Positions 56,597 to 64,000 of a stretch of 64,000 nt of DNA are shown here, in pieces. The notes under the pieces were generated by a model. The model saw only the letters and a program-made list of their open reading frames with translations. It had not been told where the DNA came from and searched no databases. Made by a program: the position numbers and the translations under genes. Position 1 is the stretch's first letter, and each line of letters starts with the position of its first letter. Source of the stretch: Umboniibacter marinipuniceus (lineage in GTDB: Bacteria; Pseudomonadota; Gammaproteobacteria; Pseudomonadales; DSM-25080); assembly GCF_003688415.1 (NCBI RefSeq), contig NZ_REFJ01000004.1, positions 1-64,000 on the forward strand. Reading direction: 5' to 3'.

Positions 56597-56920
56597 ATGA
56601 TCATAACCACTCAAGACCAACTCGTTGGCTACCGAATTGTTAAGACCCTTGGCCTCGTTCGTGGCAACACCATTCGCGCACGCCACGTAGGGAATGATAT
56701 TTTAGCGGGTTTGCGCTCTATCGTTGGTGGCGAAATCACTGAGTACACCAAGATGATGGCCGAGTCTCGCGAACAAGCGCTTGATCGTATGACGGACGAA
56801 GCTCACCAATTAGGAGCGAATGCGATTGTCGCCATGCGCCTCACCACCTCGCCGGTCATGCAGGGGTCTGCCGAACTACTCGCATACGGCACGGCGGTTA
56901 GCGTTGAAAAAGCGCCCTAA
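56597..56920 (+). CDS. YbjQ/UPF0145 family protein
   Basis: A 107-residue protein with the family pattern VRGNTIRARHVGNDILAGLRSIVGGEI and ANAIVAMRL... YGTAV. YbjQ proteins form pentamers, once proposed to bind heavy metals; function is open. It is cotranscribed with two small membrane proteins, suggesting a membrane-associated role. Its end overlaps the convergent phytase-like gene by 23 bases. Confidence 0.85.
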   Translation: MIITTQDQLVGYRIVKTLGLVRGNTIRARHVGNDILAGLRSIVGGEITEYTKMMAESREQALDRMTDEAHQLGANAIVAMRLTTSPVMQGSAELLAYGTAVSVEKAP

Positions 56921-57899
56921 AGTCTAAGCGGATGATTTGCGTGCGCTGGTGCGAGCTAAAGTTATTATCGCTAACTAGCACCAGTCGCCCGTAGGAGTCG
57001 AACACAACGCCTTCAATGTTATCGCAGTCTATTCCCAGTTCTGCTAACTCAAACCAGCGATGCTTGCTGACCACCGCTAACTCGTCACTTTCGTTGGGAA
57101 GATCAAAGACGAAGAACACAATCCTGTTGCCAACTCCGGGCTCGTAATGCCGCTCCACCGCTAGAAGATAGCGAGGGGAACTCTTCGCCTCAAGGACTTC
57201 AGTTTCATCCTGATCTAACGTTAGCCCCGGTTCAACTTCAGGGAAAAAAGGCAATACACTCAGCGCAACCAATCCCCTATCAACGTTGGGCATCACTTCG
57301 TCCAAGGGATAATAGCCCCTAAGCGCCACTTCGCCAGAGTCCGTATGAATCGAAAATAACGGCGTAAGCAGGCGTTGATCCGCTGATTGATTAAGGGGCG
57401 GTTTTTCCAAAGCGGTTAACAGCGTGCCATCGGGCAGTGCCGTCAATCCTTCAAAGGTACCATTGGCAACAAATTGATAGTGAGACAGTTCTGGTGGCAG
57501 CCGAAATGAGTCTGTCGCGCTGCCTTGCGGATTAATATGAAAGAGGAATTGATCGGGATTCTCAGTAGTCAACTCAGCACTTAGCCACCAGCCATCGGGA
57601 GCGCGCTCCAAACCTTCACCATCTAGACTCAGATCACTCATAGACTCACCAGAGGCGTGACTGAGCACAATTGGCGTCTGCCAAGTGAGTTCATTATCAC
57701 CAAAGCAAAAGCGGTGGATCAAGGGGTTGTTTCGAGCATCACTGACTGCGGCATAACAGTCACCGCTCTGGTATGAAAGCCCTGAGAGACCACCTAGTTG
57801 TTCACCGTGTACTTTCTGCTCATGGCTAAATTCATAATACTCAACCGGTGGGGTCTCCACAGGGAGTGCTAACACCTGTGTGATGAGCAAACTCAACAT
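56898..57899 (-). CDS. phytase-like esterase family exported protein (PF13449 type)
   Basis: A 333-residue protein with a short signal peptide (MLSLLITQVLALP). The rest fits the 'esterase-like activity of phytase' beta-propeller: GGLSGLSYQSGDCYAAVSDAR near the start, SLDGEGLERAPDGWWLSAE in the middle, and IDCDNIEGVVFDSYGRLVLVSDNNF near the end. The substrate is unknown; phosphate-ester hydrolysis is only the family suggestion. Convergent overlap with ybjQ. Confidence 0.78.
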   Translation of the reverse strand: MLSLLITQVLALPVETPPVEYYEFSHEQKVHGEQLGGLSGLSYQSGDCYAAVSDARNNPLIHRFCFGDNELTWQTPIVLSHASGESMSDLSLDGEGLERAPDGWWLSAELTTENPDQFLFHINPQGSATDSFRLPPELSHYQFVANGTFEGLTALPDGTLLTALEKPPLNQSADQRLLTPLFSIHTDSGEVALRGYYPLDEVMPNVDRGLVALSVLPFFPEVEPGLTLDQDETEVLEAKSSPRYLLAVERHYEPGVGNRIVFFVFDLPNESDELAVVSKHRWFELAELGIDCDNIEGVVFDSYGRLVLVSDNNFSSHQRTQIIRLDFRALFQR

Positions 57900-58034
57900 T
57901 CAGAGGGCCTCAGTGCATGGATTAACATGAGTCTATCTAAACGTATTTTTAAGCTAAACGCTAGCGAGAAACTACAACCTAAACCGTCAGCGGAAGTGGC
58001 CTTCAGCGCACCACGGAAAAGTGAATTTAGACCT

Positions 58035-58061
58035 AGTGCCTGCCCCCTCGGTGCAGGCACT
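58035..58061. terminator. hairpin downstream of rapA
   Basis: AGTGCCTGC (58035-58043) pairs with GCAGGCACT (58053-58061), 25 bases beyond the rapA stop. There is no run of T on the minus strand, so it is at best a weak terminator. Confidence 0.4.
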
Positions 58062-58085
58062 TTGTTGATGTAGCGCTTAGCGTGA

Positions 58086-60875
58086 CTAGGTAGCTAGCAC
58101 AAAGCGAACGCTATCTAAGCGCGCATCGATAGCGTTGATTGCATTAACCACCCCATCTCGTTGAGCAACTAATGCGTCAACCTCGTCCTGGCGAATACTC
58201 GGATTACGTAAACGAAGCGATTCGAGGCGTTCAATCTCTTGGTTGAAAAAATCTTCGGCATCGTAGGCAGCGTCTACGCATTCGGCGCTAATATCGGCCT
58301 CAGCAAATTCGCCGGCTACCTTAATCATTCGTTTCAACTGCGGAGTCAGCTTTTCGACCACCGATTGAACGGGCTTACGATCTAGCTTAATGCGATGTTC
58401 ATCAATGGATTCCGAACTCACCGGCTCACTCCATACTTCACCGTTCTTGAGCACTACGCGAAGCGGCTGCATGGGTGCAAAACGAGCAACCTGCAAAGCC
58501 TTTGGCGCCACATGAAGAGGTTTGAAGAAACACTCAAGAAGAATGGTTCCCGCAGCCACATCAGGGTGTTTAATTACCGCCGCCTGAGCGGTGCCGTAAT
58601 CACCACTGGTGAGTAGCTCAATAAACTCAATGACCAAGGGGTGTTCCCAAGTTAGCCACTCTACATCTTCTCTAGCCAGCGCAATCTCGCGGTCAAACGT
58701 AGCTGACAAACCCTCTGCGGTCAGTGACGATAACTGCTCAATCATCCGATGACCAGTTGGGCGAATAAGATAGATGCGCTCCGACAACTTTTCGCTTTCG
58801 ATACCAAAGCGATCGAAAGCATCGATTAACCATAACTCCAGTTCAGGATCATCGTCCTGCTCGTCTACCCCATCAACCACCTTCTGGGCCTGTTCTGGTT
58901 GGTGCGATGAGCGTTCAAGCAGGCAATCTCGCCCATCAGCCAAACGTTCACGAACCGCCTCAGCCTCACGCTGAAGATCCGTGATTAGGCCACTTTCGAG
59001 ATCCATTGGATCATTCAATAGCGCAGTAATTTCATCGTGTTTTGACTGGAACACAATCCCGTTGGCAGCGGAGGTACTCACGAATGCCGATAGACCTTCA
59101 TCGTAGACGTTGAACAATGCTTCGCTTGCCGAACACTCAAAGTAGGGAACGTGAACGGTGACACGACGTGATTGTCCAATACGATCTAAGCGGCCAATAC
59201 GCTGCTCAAGTAGGTCGGGGTGGGCAGGTAAATCGAACATCACCAAATGGCAAGCGAATTGGAAATTACGCCCTTCGCTTCCTATCTCCGAGCACAGCAG
59301 TACTTGAGCACCATCTTCTTCATCCGCAAACCAAGCCGCAGCCCGGTCACGGTTCACCAAGCTAAGTCCTTCATGGAACGCGCCAGCTCGAATACCATGC
59401 CTTAGCGTTAACCAAGACTCCAGCTCTTCCACCGTTTCACGGTGCTGAGCAATCACTAGTACTTTCTCGCGTTTGTGTGTTTTTAGGAAGTCTAGAAGCC
59501 ACTGGCTACGTGGGTCCGATTCAATCCACCCCTCTCCGAGCTGCTTTTCTGGCGTTAGCCCAGCGAAGCCTATTAATGCCTCTGGCGGCAGTTCATCACC
59601 ACTCAGTGGGTAGCTCTCCAAACTGCGGCCCGGCAATAAATCCGCAATGACTTTTCGGGTATTGCGGAACATCACTCGGCCCGTGCCGTGACGATCCAAC
59701 AGGGTGTCATAGAGCCAATCTAGACGTTCCTGACCGCCATGCTGGTCAAGCGCGGTGAGTTCATCGCTACTTAAGATAGCTTCCAAGGCTTCGAAGCTTG
59801 GCTCATCGCCACCCTCCAATGCCTTGAGAATTTCGTTGACCTGACGAAACTGTTTCTCTTCGCGCTGCCACTCGGCAAAACTGCCGTAGCGCGCCGGATC
59901 TAAGAGGCGAAGTCGGCCAAAATGACTTTCCTCACCCATCTGCTCTGGTGTAGCCGTGAGAAGCAACAATCCTCGCGCTTGTATGGTTAGCTGCTCAAGG
60001 CAACTATATTCCCAAGGACTGCCCTCTTCTTGCCATTCAATATGATGCGCTTCATCAACCACTAGCAGATCCCAGTCCACAGACAGTGCGGCCTGCAAGT
60101 GATCGAGGTCACCGGAGATGAGTGACAACGGACAAAGCACTTGTTGTGCGCCCAAAAACGGGTTTTCATCGGTGTCGGCAAAAGATGATTCGTCAATGAT
60201 GCTAAACATCAGGTTGAAGCGGCGTCGCATCTCTACCAGCCACTGATGTACAAGCGAATCCGGCACCAAGATAAGTACCCGACTTGCCTGCCCAGTTAAC
60301 AGCTGTTGGTGAATAATTAGCCCAGCTTCAATGGTTTTACCCAAGCCGACTTCATCGGCCAGTAATACGCGCGGGGCATGGCGCTGGCTTAAGGAGTGAG
60401 CGATGTGCAACTGGTGACGTACTGGGGTAACACGCGGCCCCACCAACCCTCGGACTGGAGACTCTTCTACCTTTGGAAGCATCTGCGACACGTCACGGCG
60501 CATTCTAAACCAGCTGGCTCGATCCCAGCGACCACGCATGAGCCGTTCCATACTTGGAAAGCGAGTGGTACCCGATATAATTTGTGTCTCAACTACTGAT
60601 CGGTCGGTACTGAGGTGATAGATACAAATACCGTTGTCGTCGTCAACATCAGTAACGCTGGCAGTTTCTCCGTCGCCATACTCCACCACGTCGCCAATTT
60701 CGTAGCGTACCCGACTCAATGGTGCATCATTCATGGTGTAGGTACGATCTTCACCACTGCTGGGGAAGAAGATGCGCACGCGGCGATTTTCGGCTTCAAC
60801 GACCATACCAAGCCCTAATTCTGGCTCGCTATCACTGACCCAGCGTTGGCCCGCTGTAAAACTCTGACGACTCAA
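58086..60875 (-). CDS. rapA: RNA polymerase-associated SWI2/SNF2 ATPase RapA
   Basis: A 929-residue enzyme that recycles RNA polymerase. It has an N-terminal Tudor-like region (residues 1-110, starting SRQSFTAGQRWVSDSEPELG), helicase lobe 1 with Walker A DEVGLGKTIEAGL and DEAHH box, lobe 2 with EIGSEGRNFQFA and QRIGRLDRIGQ, and a long C-terminal domain. I use TTG 60875, with GGAG eight bases upstream and the normal N-terminus; the frame runs back to 60938. Length is slightly below the 968 residues of E. coli RapA. Confidence 0.93.
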   Translation of the reverse strand: MSRQSFTAGQRWVSDSEPELGLGMVVEAENRRVRIFFPSSGEDRTYTMNDAPLSRVRYEIGDVVEYGDGETASVTDVDDDNGICIYHLSTDRSVVETQIISGTTRFPSMERLMRGRWDRASWFRMRRDVSQMLPKVEESPVRGLVGPRVTPVRHQLHIAHSLSQRHAPRVLLADEVGLGKTIEAGLIIHQQLLTGQASRVLILVPDSLVHQWLVEMRRRFNLMFSIIDESSFADTDENPFLGAQQVLCPLSLISGDLDHLQAALSVDWDLLVVDEAHHIEWQEEGSPWEYSCLEQLTIQARGLLLLTATPEQMGEESHFGRLRLLDPARYGSFAEWQREEKQFRQVNEILKALEGGDEPSFEALEAILSSDELTALDQHGGQERLDWLYDTLLDRHGTGRVMFRNTRKVIADLLPGRSLESYPLSGDELPPEALIGFAGLTPEKQLGEGWIESDPRSQWLLDFLKTHKREKVLVIAQHRETVEELESWLTLRHGIRAGAFHEGLSLVNRDRAAAWFADEEDGAQVLLCSEIGSEGRNFQFACHLVMFDLPAHPDLLEQRIGRLDRIGQSRRVTVHVPYFECSASEALFNVYDEGLSAFVSTSAANGIVFQSKHDEITALLNDPMDLESGLITDLQREAEAVRERLADGRDCLLERSSHQPEQAQKVVDGVDEQDDDPELELWLIDAFDRFGIESEKLSERIYLIRPTGHRMIEQLSSLTAEGLSATFDREIALAREDVEWLTWEHPLVIEFIELLTSGDYGTAQAAVIKHPDVAAGTILLECFFKPLHVAPKALQVARFAPMQPLRVVLKNGEVWSEPVSSESIDEHRIKLDRKPVQSVVEKLTPQLKRMIKVAGEFAEADISAECVDAAYDAEDFFNQEIERLESLRLRNPSIRQDEVDALVAQRDGVVNAINAIDARLDSVRFVLAT

Positions 60876-61035
60876 TGTACTCTCTCCGCGATCAAGGGTT
60901 GCGGCGGCGTATACTAAAGAAATTCTCTCGAATAACAATCACTAAAACCGCTGCGTTTGCCAAAGGAAGCTTCTGCTAAGAGATTAGCGTCTCGAAGCGG
61001 CTTTCGCTGAGTTTTTTTCTGATGAATTACGCTCA

Positions 61036-62097
61036 TTAGTGCGTCAAAACCTCGAGGTAAGCGGAGGCCAAGTTTTGCGCCGATAAGTGTGACACATCAG
61101 CAGCTTTTCGTGGTGTTAATAGCGCCTCGACCGCCGCCTCCGCCTCCTCCATTGAAGGCTTCACCGTGGAATAATGGCACTGCGAAGCAAACCACTCTGG
61201 ATAGGCTAAACGATCAGGAGCAACCACACTACAGCCGGCTGCAGCGCCTTCTAAGAGGCTCAACCCCTGAAAGTCATGAATTGCGGTAGATACCACATGA
61301 CTAGATCCTGCTAGGAGCGCTAAATAATCCGCTCGCTCCTGGATGAAGCCAACATGTCCCAGATAGCAAGACCCCTCATACTTAGCGAGTAACTGTTGCA
61401 GCGCACTGGGTACCCGTCTAAATTGCTGTCCTACCACGTGCAGCCTAAAATTGAGCTGCCTCTGCACCAACAAGTCTACGAATAATCCAAGACGATCCGG
61501 TCCCTTGTCATATTCCCAGCGGTGATTCCAAACAAGATTGAGCTGCCCATTGACCGACTCGTCAGCACGATAGGCATCTTCAGCAATAGGTACCGGAATC
61601 ACCGAGGTCTTATCGCTAAGATGATCAATTAATTCCGGAGCACTGAAATCAGGTAGCTGCTTGAATAGCTGCTTAGCGCCGCGACGAAAACTATCGAGAT
61701 TGAACTGTGAATTAAACAGGATTCTATCGGCGCTCAACGCCGCGTAGATGGACGTAAGCTGCTGGTCCACCAGCCCCTTTCGCTCAACGGCATTCGGATA
61801 AGCAAACTGATTTTCATGGAAATAACAAACCCAAGGGATGTTCGCATAATGAGGAAAAAAACCGCGTAGCGCCGCCATATCTACCATCGAAGTCGCCACA
61901 ATCATGGTGGGCTCGAAGGCTTCGATTTGCGCTCGGTAATGGGTAGCGAATGCTAACGACGAGCCGCGAGTACGCCAGCTAAAGTGGCGAGGAGGCAGAG
62001 ATAACTCCAGCCACTCAGCCTTTATCATCTGCCTCAACTGCCCACACCAATAGGCGTGGGATGCCGCATGGTAACCAGAGAGAAGAAGAATCCTCAC
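61036..62097 (-). CDS. DUF3524 glycosyltransferase, tRNA-queuosine mannosyltransferase family
   Basis: A 353-residue protein resembling human GTDC1/QTMAN, which adds mannose to queuosine in tRNA-Asp. Shared features are the opening LLLSGYHAASHAYWCGQL, LELSLPPRHFSWRTRGSSL, MVDMAALRGFFP and WVCYFHENQFAYP, then a GT4-type C-terminal half with WNHRWEYDKGPD, GHVGFIQERADYLALLAGS and DFQGLSLLEGAAAGC. Bacterial members are annotated by homology only; the tRNA substrate here is inferred. Four bases after apeB. Confidence 0.72.
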   Translation of the reverse strand: MRILLLSGYHAASHAYWCGQLRQMIKAEWLELSLPPRHFSWRTRGSSLAFATHYRAQIEAFEPTMIVATSMVDMAALRGFFPHYANIPWVCYFHENQFAYPNAVERKGLVDQQLTSIYAALSADRILFNSQFNLDSFRRGAKQLFKQLPDFSAPELIDHLSDKTSVIPVPIAEDAYRADESVNGQLNLVWNHRWEYDKGPDRLGLFVDLLVQRQLNFRLHVVGQQFRRVPSALQQLLAKYEGSCYLGHVGFIQERADYLALLAGSSHVVSTAIHDFQGLSLLEGAAAGCSVVAPDRLAYPEWFASQCHYSTVKPSMEEAEAAVEALLTPRKAADVSHLSAQNLASAYLEVLTH

Positions 62098-62101
62098 CGA
62101 A

Positions 62102-63409
62102 TCAGCGTGCGGCGCCTGGGGCGTTCTTCATCACGTAAAATGCTTTGAGTACCGCCACCAAATTGAACGAGTCCAAACTGCCCGCTAACTCTCGAATGGA
62201 GTGCATCGCAAAAGTGGGCACGCCAACGTCAATGGTTTTAACACCCAACTCCGCTGCGGTAATTGGCCCAATAGTGGAACCGCACCCCATATCCGCACGC
62301 GTCACGAACGCCTGGCAGGCTACGCCCGCATCAGCACATAGCGTTCTAAACTGAGCCGAGGTCTCGCTTGTCGTTGCGTAACGTTGGTTCGCATTGATCT
62401 TGATCACAGGACCTTGATTAAGCAGTGGCCCGTGATTGTTGTCATGCTTGTTAACATAGTTAGGGTGCACACCGTGCGCGTTATCAACGGAAATCATCAT
62501 AGAGCGATCTAGCACCCGCGCCACGGTTTCATCGCTACCTAGCCAACGACGTAACAAGCTCTCAAGCATCGGCCCCTGAGCGCCCGTGGCAGACATCGAG
62601 CCCACCTCTTCATGATCAGTACAAATCAATACTGTAGAGACATCGGTCCCCGCTGAAATCATTGCTTCAAGCCCAATGTAACAGGACAAAAGGTTATCCA
62701 AACGAGCACTGGCGATAAAGTCTTTGTTAATCCCCACCAGGCTGGCACGCTGAACATCGTAAAAGCTCAGTTCGTGATCAAGAATGCTATCTACTTGCAG
62801 GTCCGAATAGTTAGCTTCGATGTAATTCAGAAGCAGCGCATTAAGGCTGGGTTTGTGGTCATCATCGCATTGACCAAGCACTGGAGCCATCTGTTCCTGC
62901 GGGTTAGGCGCTCCCTTGTCATTGGCTTCTCGGTCAAGATGAATTGCCAAGTTAGGAATAATGGCAATTGGGTCTTCGAAATTCACCAGCAGATTCTGTA
63001 ACTGACCCGCGGTATCACGGATTGTTACCCGCCCTGCGAGGCTCAGGTCACGATCCATCCACGGAGCCCGAAGCACACCGCCGTAGACTTCTACGCCCAA
63101 TTGCCAGTAGCCCTTAGTGTAAATATCCGGCTGCGGCTTGAGTTTGAGATTGGGCGAGTCTGTATGGGCACCAACCATCCGAATGCCAGTTTCAACTTCA
63201 TCGGATAAACCCTTTACAAAGGCTATAATCGACGCATCGTTACGCGTAATGAAGTAGCGCCCGCCACGCTGGAGATCCCATTCGTCGCCTTCACGCAGCC
63301 GCGTAAAGCCAGCATCGATAAGCGCGTTCGCCATGTTCTCTACCGCGTGAAACGGGGTCGGCGAAGCCGCTAGGAAATTAAGTAGTCCACGGTTGAAAGT
63401 ATCGATCAT
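62102..63409 (-). CDS. apeB: M18 family aminopeptidase
   Basis: A 435-residue dodecameric zinc aminopeptidase of the aspartyl aminopeptidase type. It has the metal and catalytic motifs GAHTDSPNLKLKP, SARLDNLLSCYIGLEA, CTDHEEVGS and DNAHGVHPNY. I choose ATG 63409, with AGAGG about six bases upstream and the usual N-terminus (MIDTFNRGLLNFLAASPTPFH, split here for length). An ATG at 63436 overlapping the preceding stop by 8 bases lacks a ribosome site. It is between an alpha/beta hydrolase and the DUF3524 gene. Confidence 0.92.
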   Translation of the reverse strand: MIDTFNRGLLNFLAASPTPFHAVENMANALIDAGFTRLREGDEWDLQRGGRYFITRNDASIIAFVKGLSDEVETGIRMVGAHTDSPNLKLKPQPDIYTKGYWQLGVEVYGGVLRAPWMDRDLSLAGRVTIRDTAGQLQNLLVNFEDPIAIIPNLAIHLDREANDKGAPNPQEQMAPVLGQCDDDHKPSLNALLLNYIEANYSDLQVDSILDHELSFYDVQRASLVGINKDFIASARLDNLLSCYIGLEAMISAGTDVSTVLICTDHEEVGSMSATGAQGPMLESLLRRWLGSDETVARVLDRSMMISVDNAHGVHPNYVNKHDNNHGPLLNQGPVIKINANQRYATTSETSAQFRTLCADAGVACQAFVTRADMGCGSTIGPITAAELGVKTIDVGVPTFAMHSIRELAGSLDSFNLVAVLKAFYVMKNAPGAAR

Positions 63410-63428
63410 CACGTCCTCTTGGCTCAAT

Positions 63429-64000
63429 CTAGCCATTGTTATTATCGTAAAGAGAAAGCATTTTTTTCGCTATCTTCTCGGGATTTTCCTGCATAAAACA
63501 ATGCCCCCCTGATTCGCGATATAGTTTCATCTTAGCGTTAAGCTGCGCAACTTCAAGTATTGCTCGCTGTTGAAAAGGGTAAGTTTTATCACCATACAAG
63601 ACATGCATCGGAATAGTAATCCGCTTGATAGCGGCCCGCAGTCTGCGCGCATAGCTACCAAATATCTGCGCCTCTAAGTCTGGCGAGGTTGTCAGGCGTA
63701 CGCCATCTTCGACATCAGTAAAGTTGGCATCGGCAAAGTCGCTTAGCGCCTCAGGATCCCAATTATCGAAAACGCCTTTACCCTGAAGTTGCCCACAGAC
63801 CGCTTCCTTTGATGGGAAATGCTCTCTTCTCCGGCGTGTCATCGCGATCATTGGATGAAGATGACCCAGCCCTGCCGCACATACCAAACGCGTGAACCAA
63901 ACGCTTCGCCTTGGAAGATAGATGGGGTCTAACAGGATGAGTTGATCAAAGAGGCTTGAATGCTTGGCCGCAATTAGCGTGGTGAGTACACCACCGAAGC
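63429..64000 (-). CDS. alpha/beta hydrolase, 5' end cut by the window edge
   Basis: An open reading frame reaching the right edge. The visible 190 residues begin FGGVLTTLIAAKHSSLFDQLIL, the stretch just after a GxSxGG nucleophile elbow whose serine lies outside the window. Further on is the catalytic Asp region HVLYGDKTYPF and the His in ESGGHCFMQENPEKIA. This is a generic alpha/beta hydrolase of the MhpC/lipase type; substrate unknown. Its stop overlaps the longer possible start of apeB. Confidence 0.8.
   Translation of the reverse strand, partial: FGGVLTTLIAAKHSSLFDQLILLDPIYLPRRSVWFTRLVCAAGLGHLHPMIAMTRRRREHFPSKEAVCGQLQGKGVFDNWDPEALSDFADANFTDVEDGVRLTTSPDLEAQIFGSYARRLRAAIKRITIPMHVLYGDKTYPFQQRAILEVAQLNAKMKLYRESGGHCFMQENPEKIAKKMLSLYDNNNG

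Overview
The window is chromosomal DNA of a gammaproteobacterium, most like the Pseudomonadales/Cellvibrionales. The main evidence is gene order. aspS-yebC-ruvCAB-ybgC-tolQRAB-pal-cpoB-tRNA-Lys, and nadA-bepA-tusA-like-perM followed by dapA-bamC-MBL, are arrangements known from Pseudomonas. FabV, the Pseudomonas-type DapD and an enterobacterial-type class Ia NrdAB agree. I cannot name the genus. Most of the window is dense housekeeping DNA. The accessory part is 48.7-54.7 kb.

Layout. At 1-265, on the minus strand, lie tandem rRNA-type promoters and a boxA element, so an rRNA operon starts just left of the window. 0.3-4 kb: a DUF6702 protein, an M1 peptidase and an unknown protein. 4.2-6.7 kb: yffB-dapD-dapE (lysine/peptidoglycan precursor). 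6.7-14 kb, minus strand: rsmJ, an MBL hydrolase, bamC, dapA, a Tas-like reductase, gloA, a second MBL hydrolase and fabV. 14-18.4 kb: pyruvate dehydrogenase aceE-aceF. 18.6-22.7 kb: perM, a TusA-like protein, bepA and nadA. 22.8-23.1 kb: three identical tRNA-Lys(TTT) genes. 23.2-28.1 kb: the Tol-Pal system with ybgC. 28.1-32.9 kb: ruvBAC, yebC, aspS. 33.3-36.1 kb: proS, a small lytic transglycosylase and a glutaredoxin-like protein. 36.2-38.6 kb: a SulP anion transporter coupled to a universal stress protein. 38.6-42.8 kb: a long control region with a pair of NrdR boxes and a perfect CRP-type site, then nrdA-nrdB. 42.8-45.3 kb: metNIQ. 45.4-48.7 kb: an HI0933 flavoprotein, a Crp-family regulator and, divergently, a receiver-linked class III nucleotide cyclase.

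48.7-54.7 kb is an Rhs/YD-repeat island on the minus strand. It has one Sec-exported Rhs protein with a 136-residue variable C-terminus and an overlapping multi-TM candidate immunity gene. It also has a displaced, promoterless Rhs tip with a different C-terminus, two unknown proteins with similar Cys-Gly tails, a membrane-anchored SUMF1-domain protein, a 5'-truncated Rhs piece with a polyproline end, and a 219-bp Rhs remnant. Two blocks of about 215-219 bp repeat colinearly without indels, which points to recombination-driven exchange of Rhs tips.

54.8-64 kb: trpS; a small membrane/YbjQ operon under a promoter carrying a perfect inverted repeat; a phytase-like esterase; rapA; a DUF3524 glycosyltransferase (queuosine mannosyltransferase family); an M18 aminopeptidase; and an alpha/beta hydrolase cut by the right edge.

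The leads I rate highest are the Rhs tip-exchange locus (including an orphan tip interrupted by one in-frame stop) and the cyclase/Crp pair. In that pair the cyclase has Glu where adenylate cyclases have Lys, and the Crp protein has Met at the position of the adenine-contacting Thr127, so the second messenger may not be cAMP.
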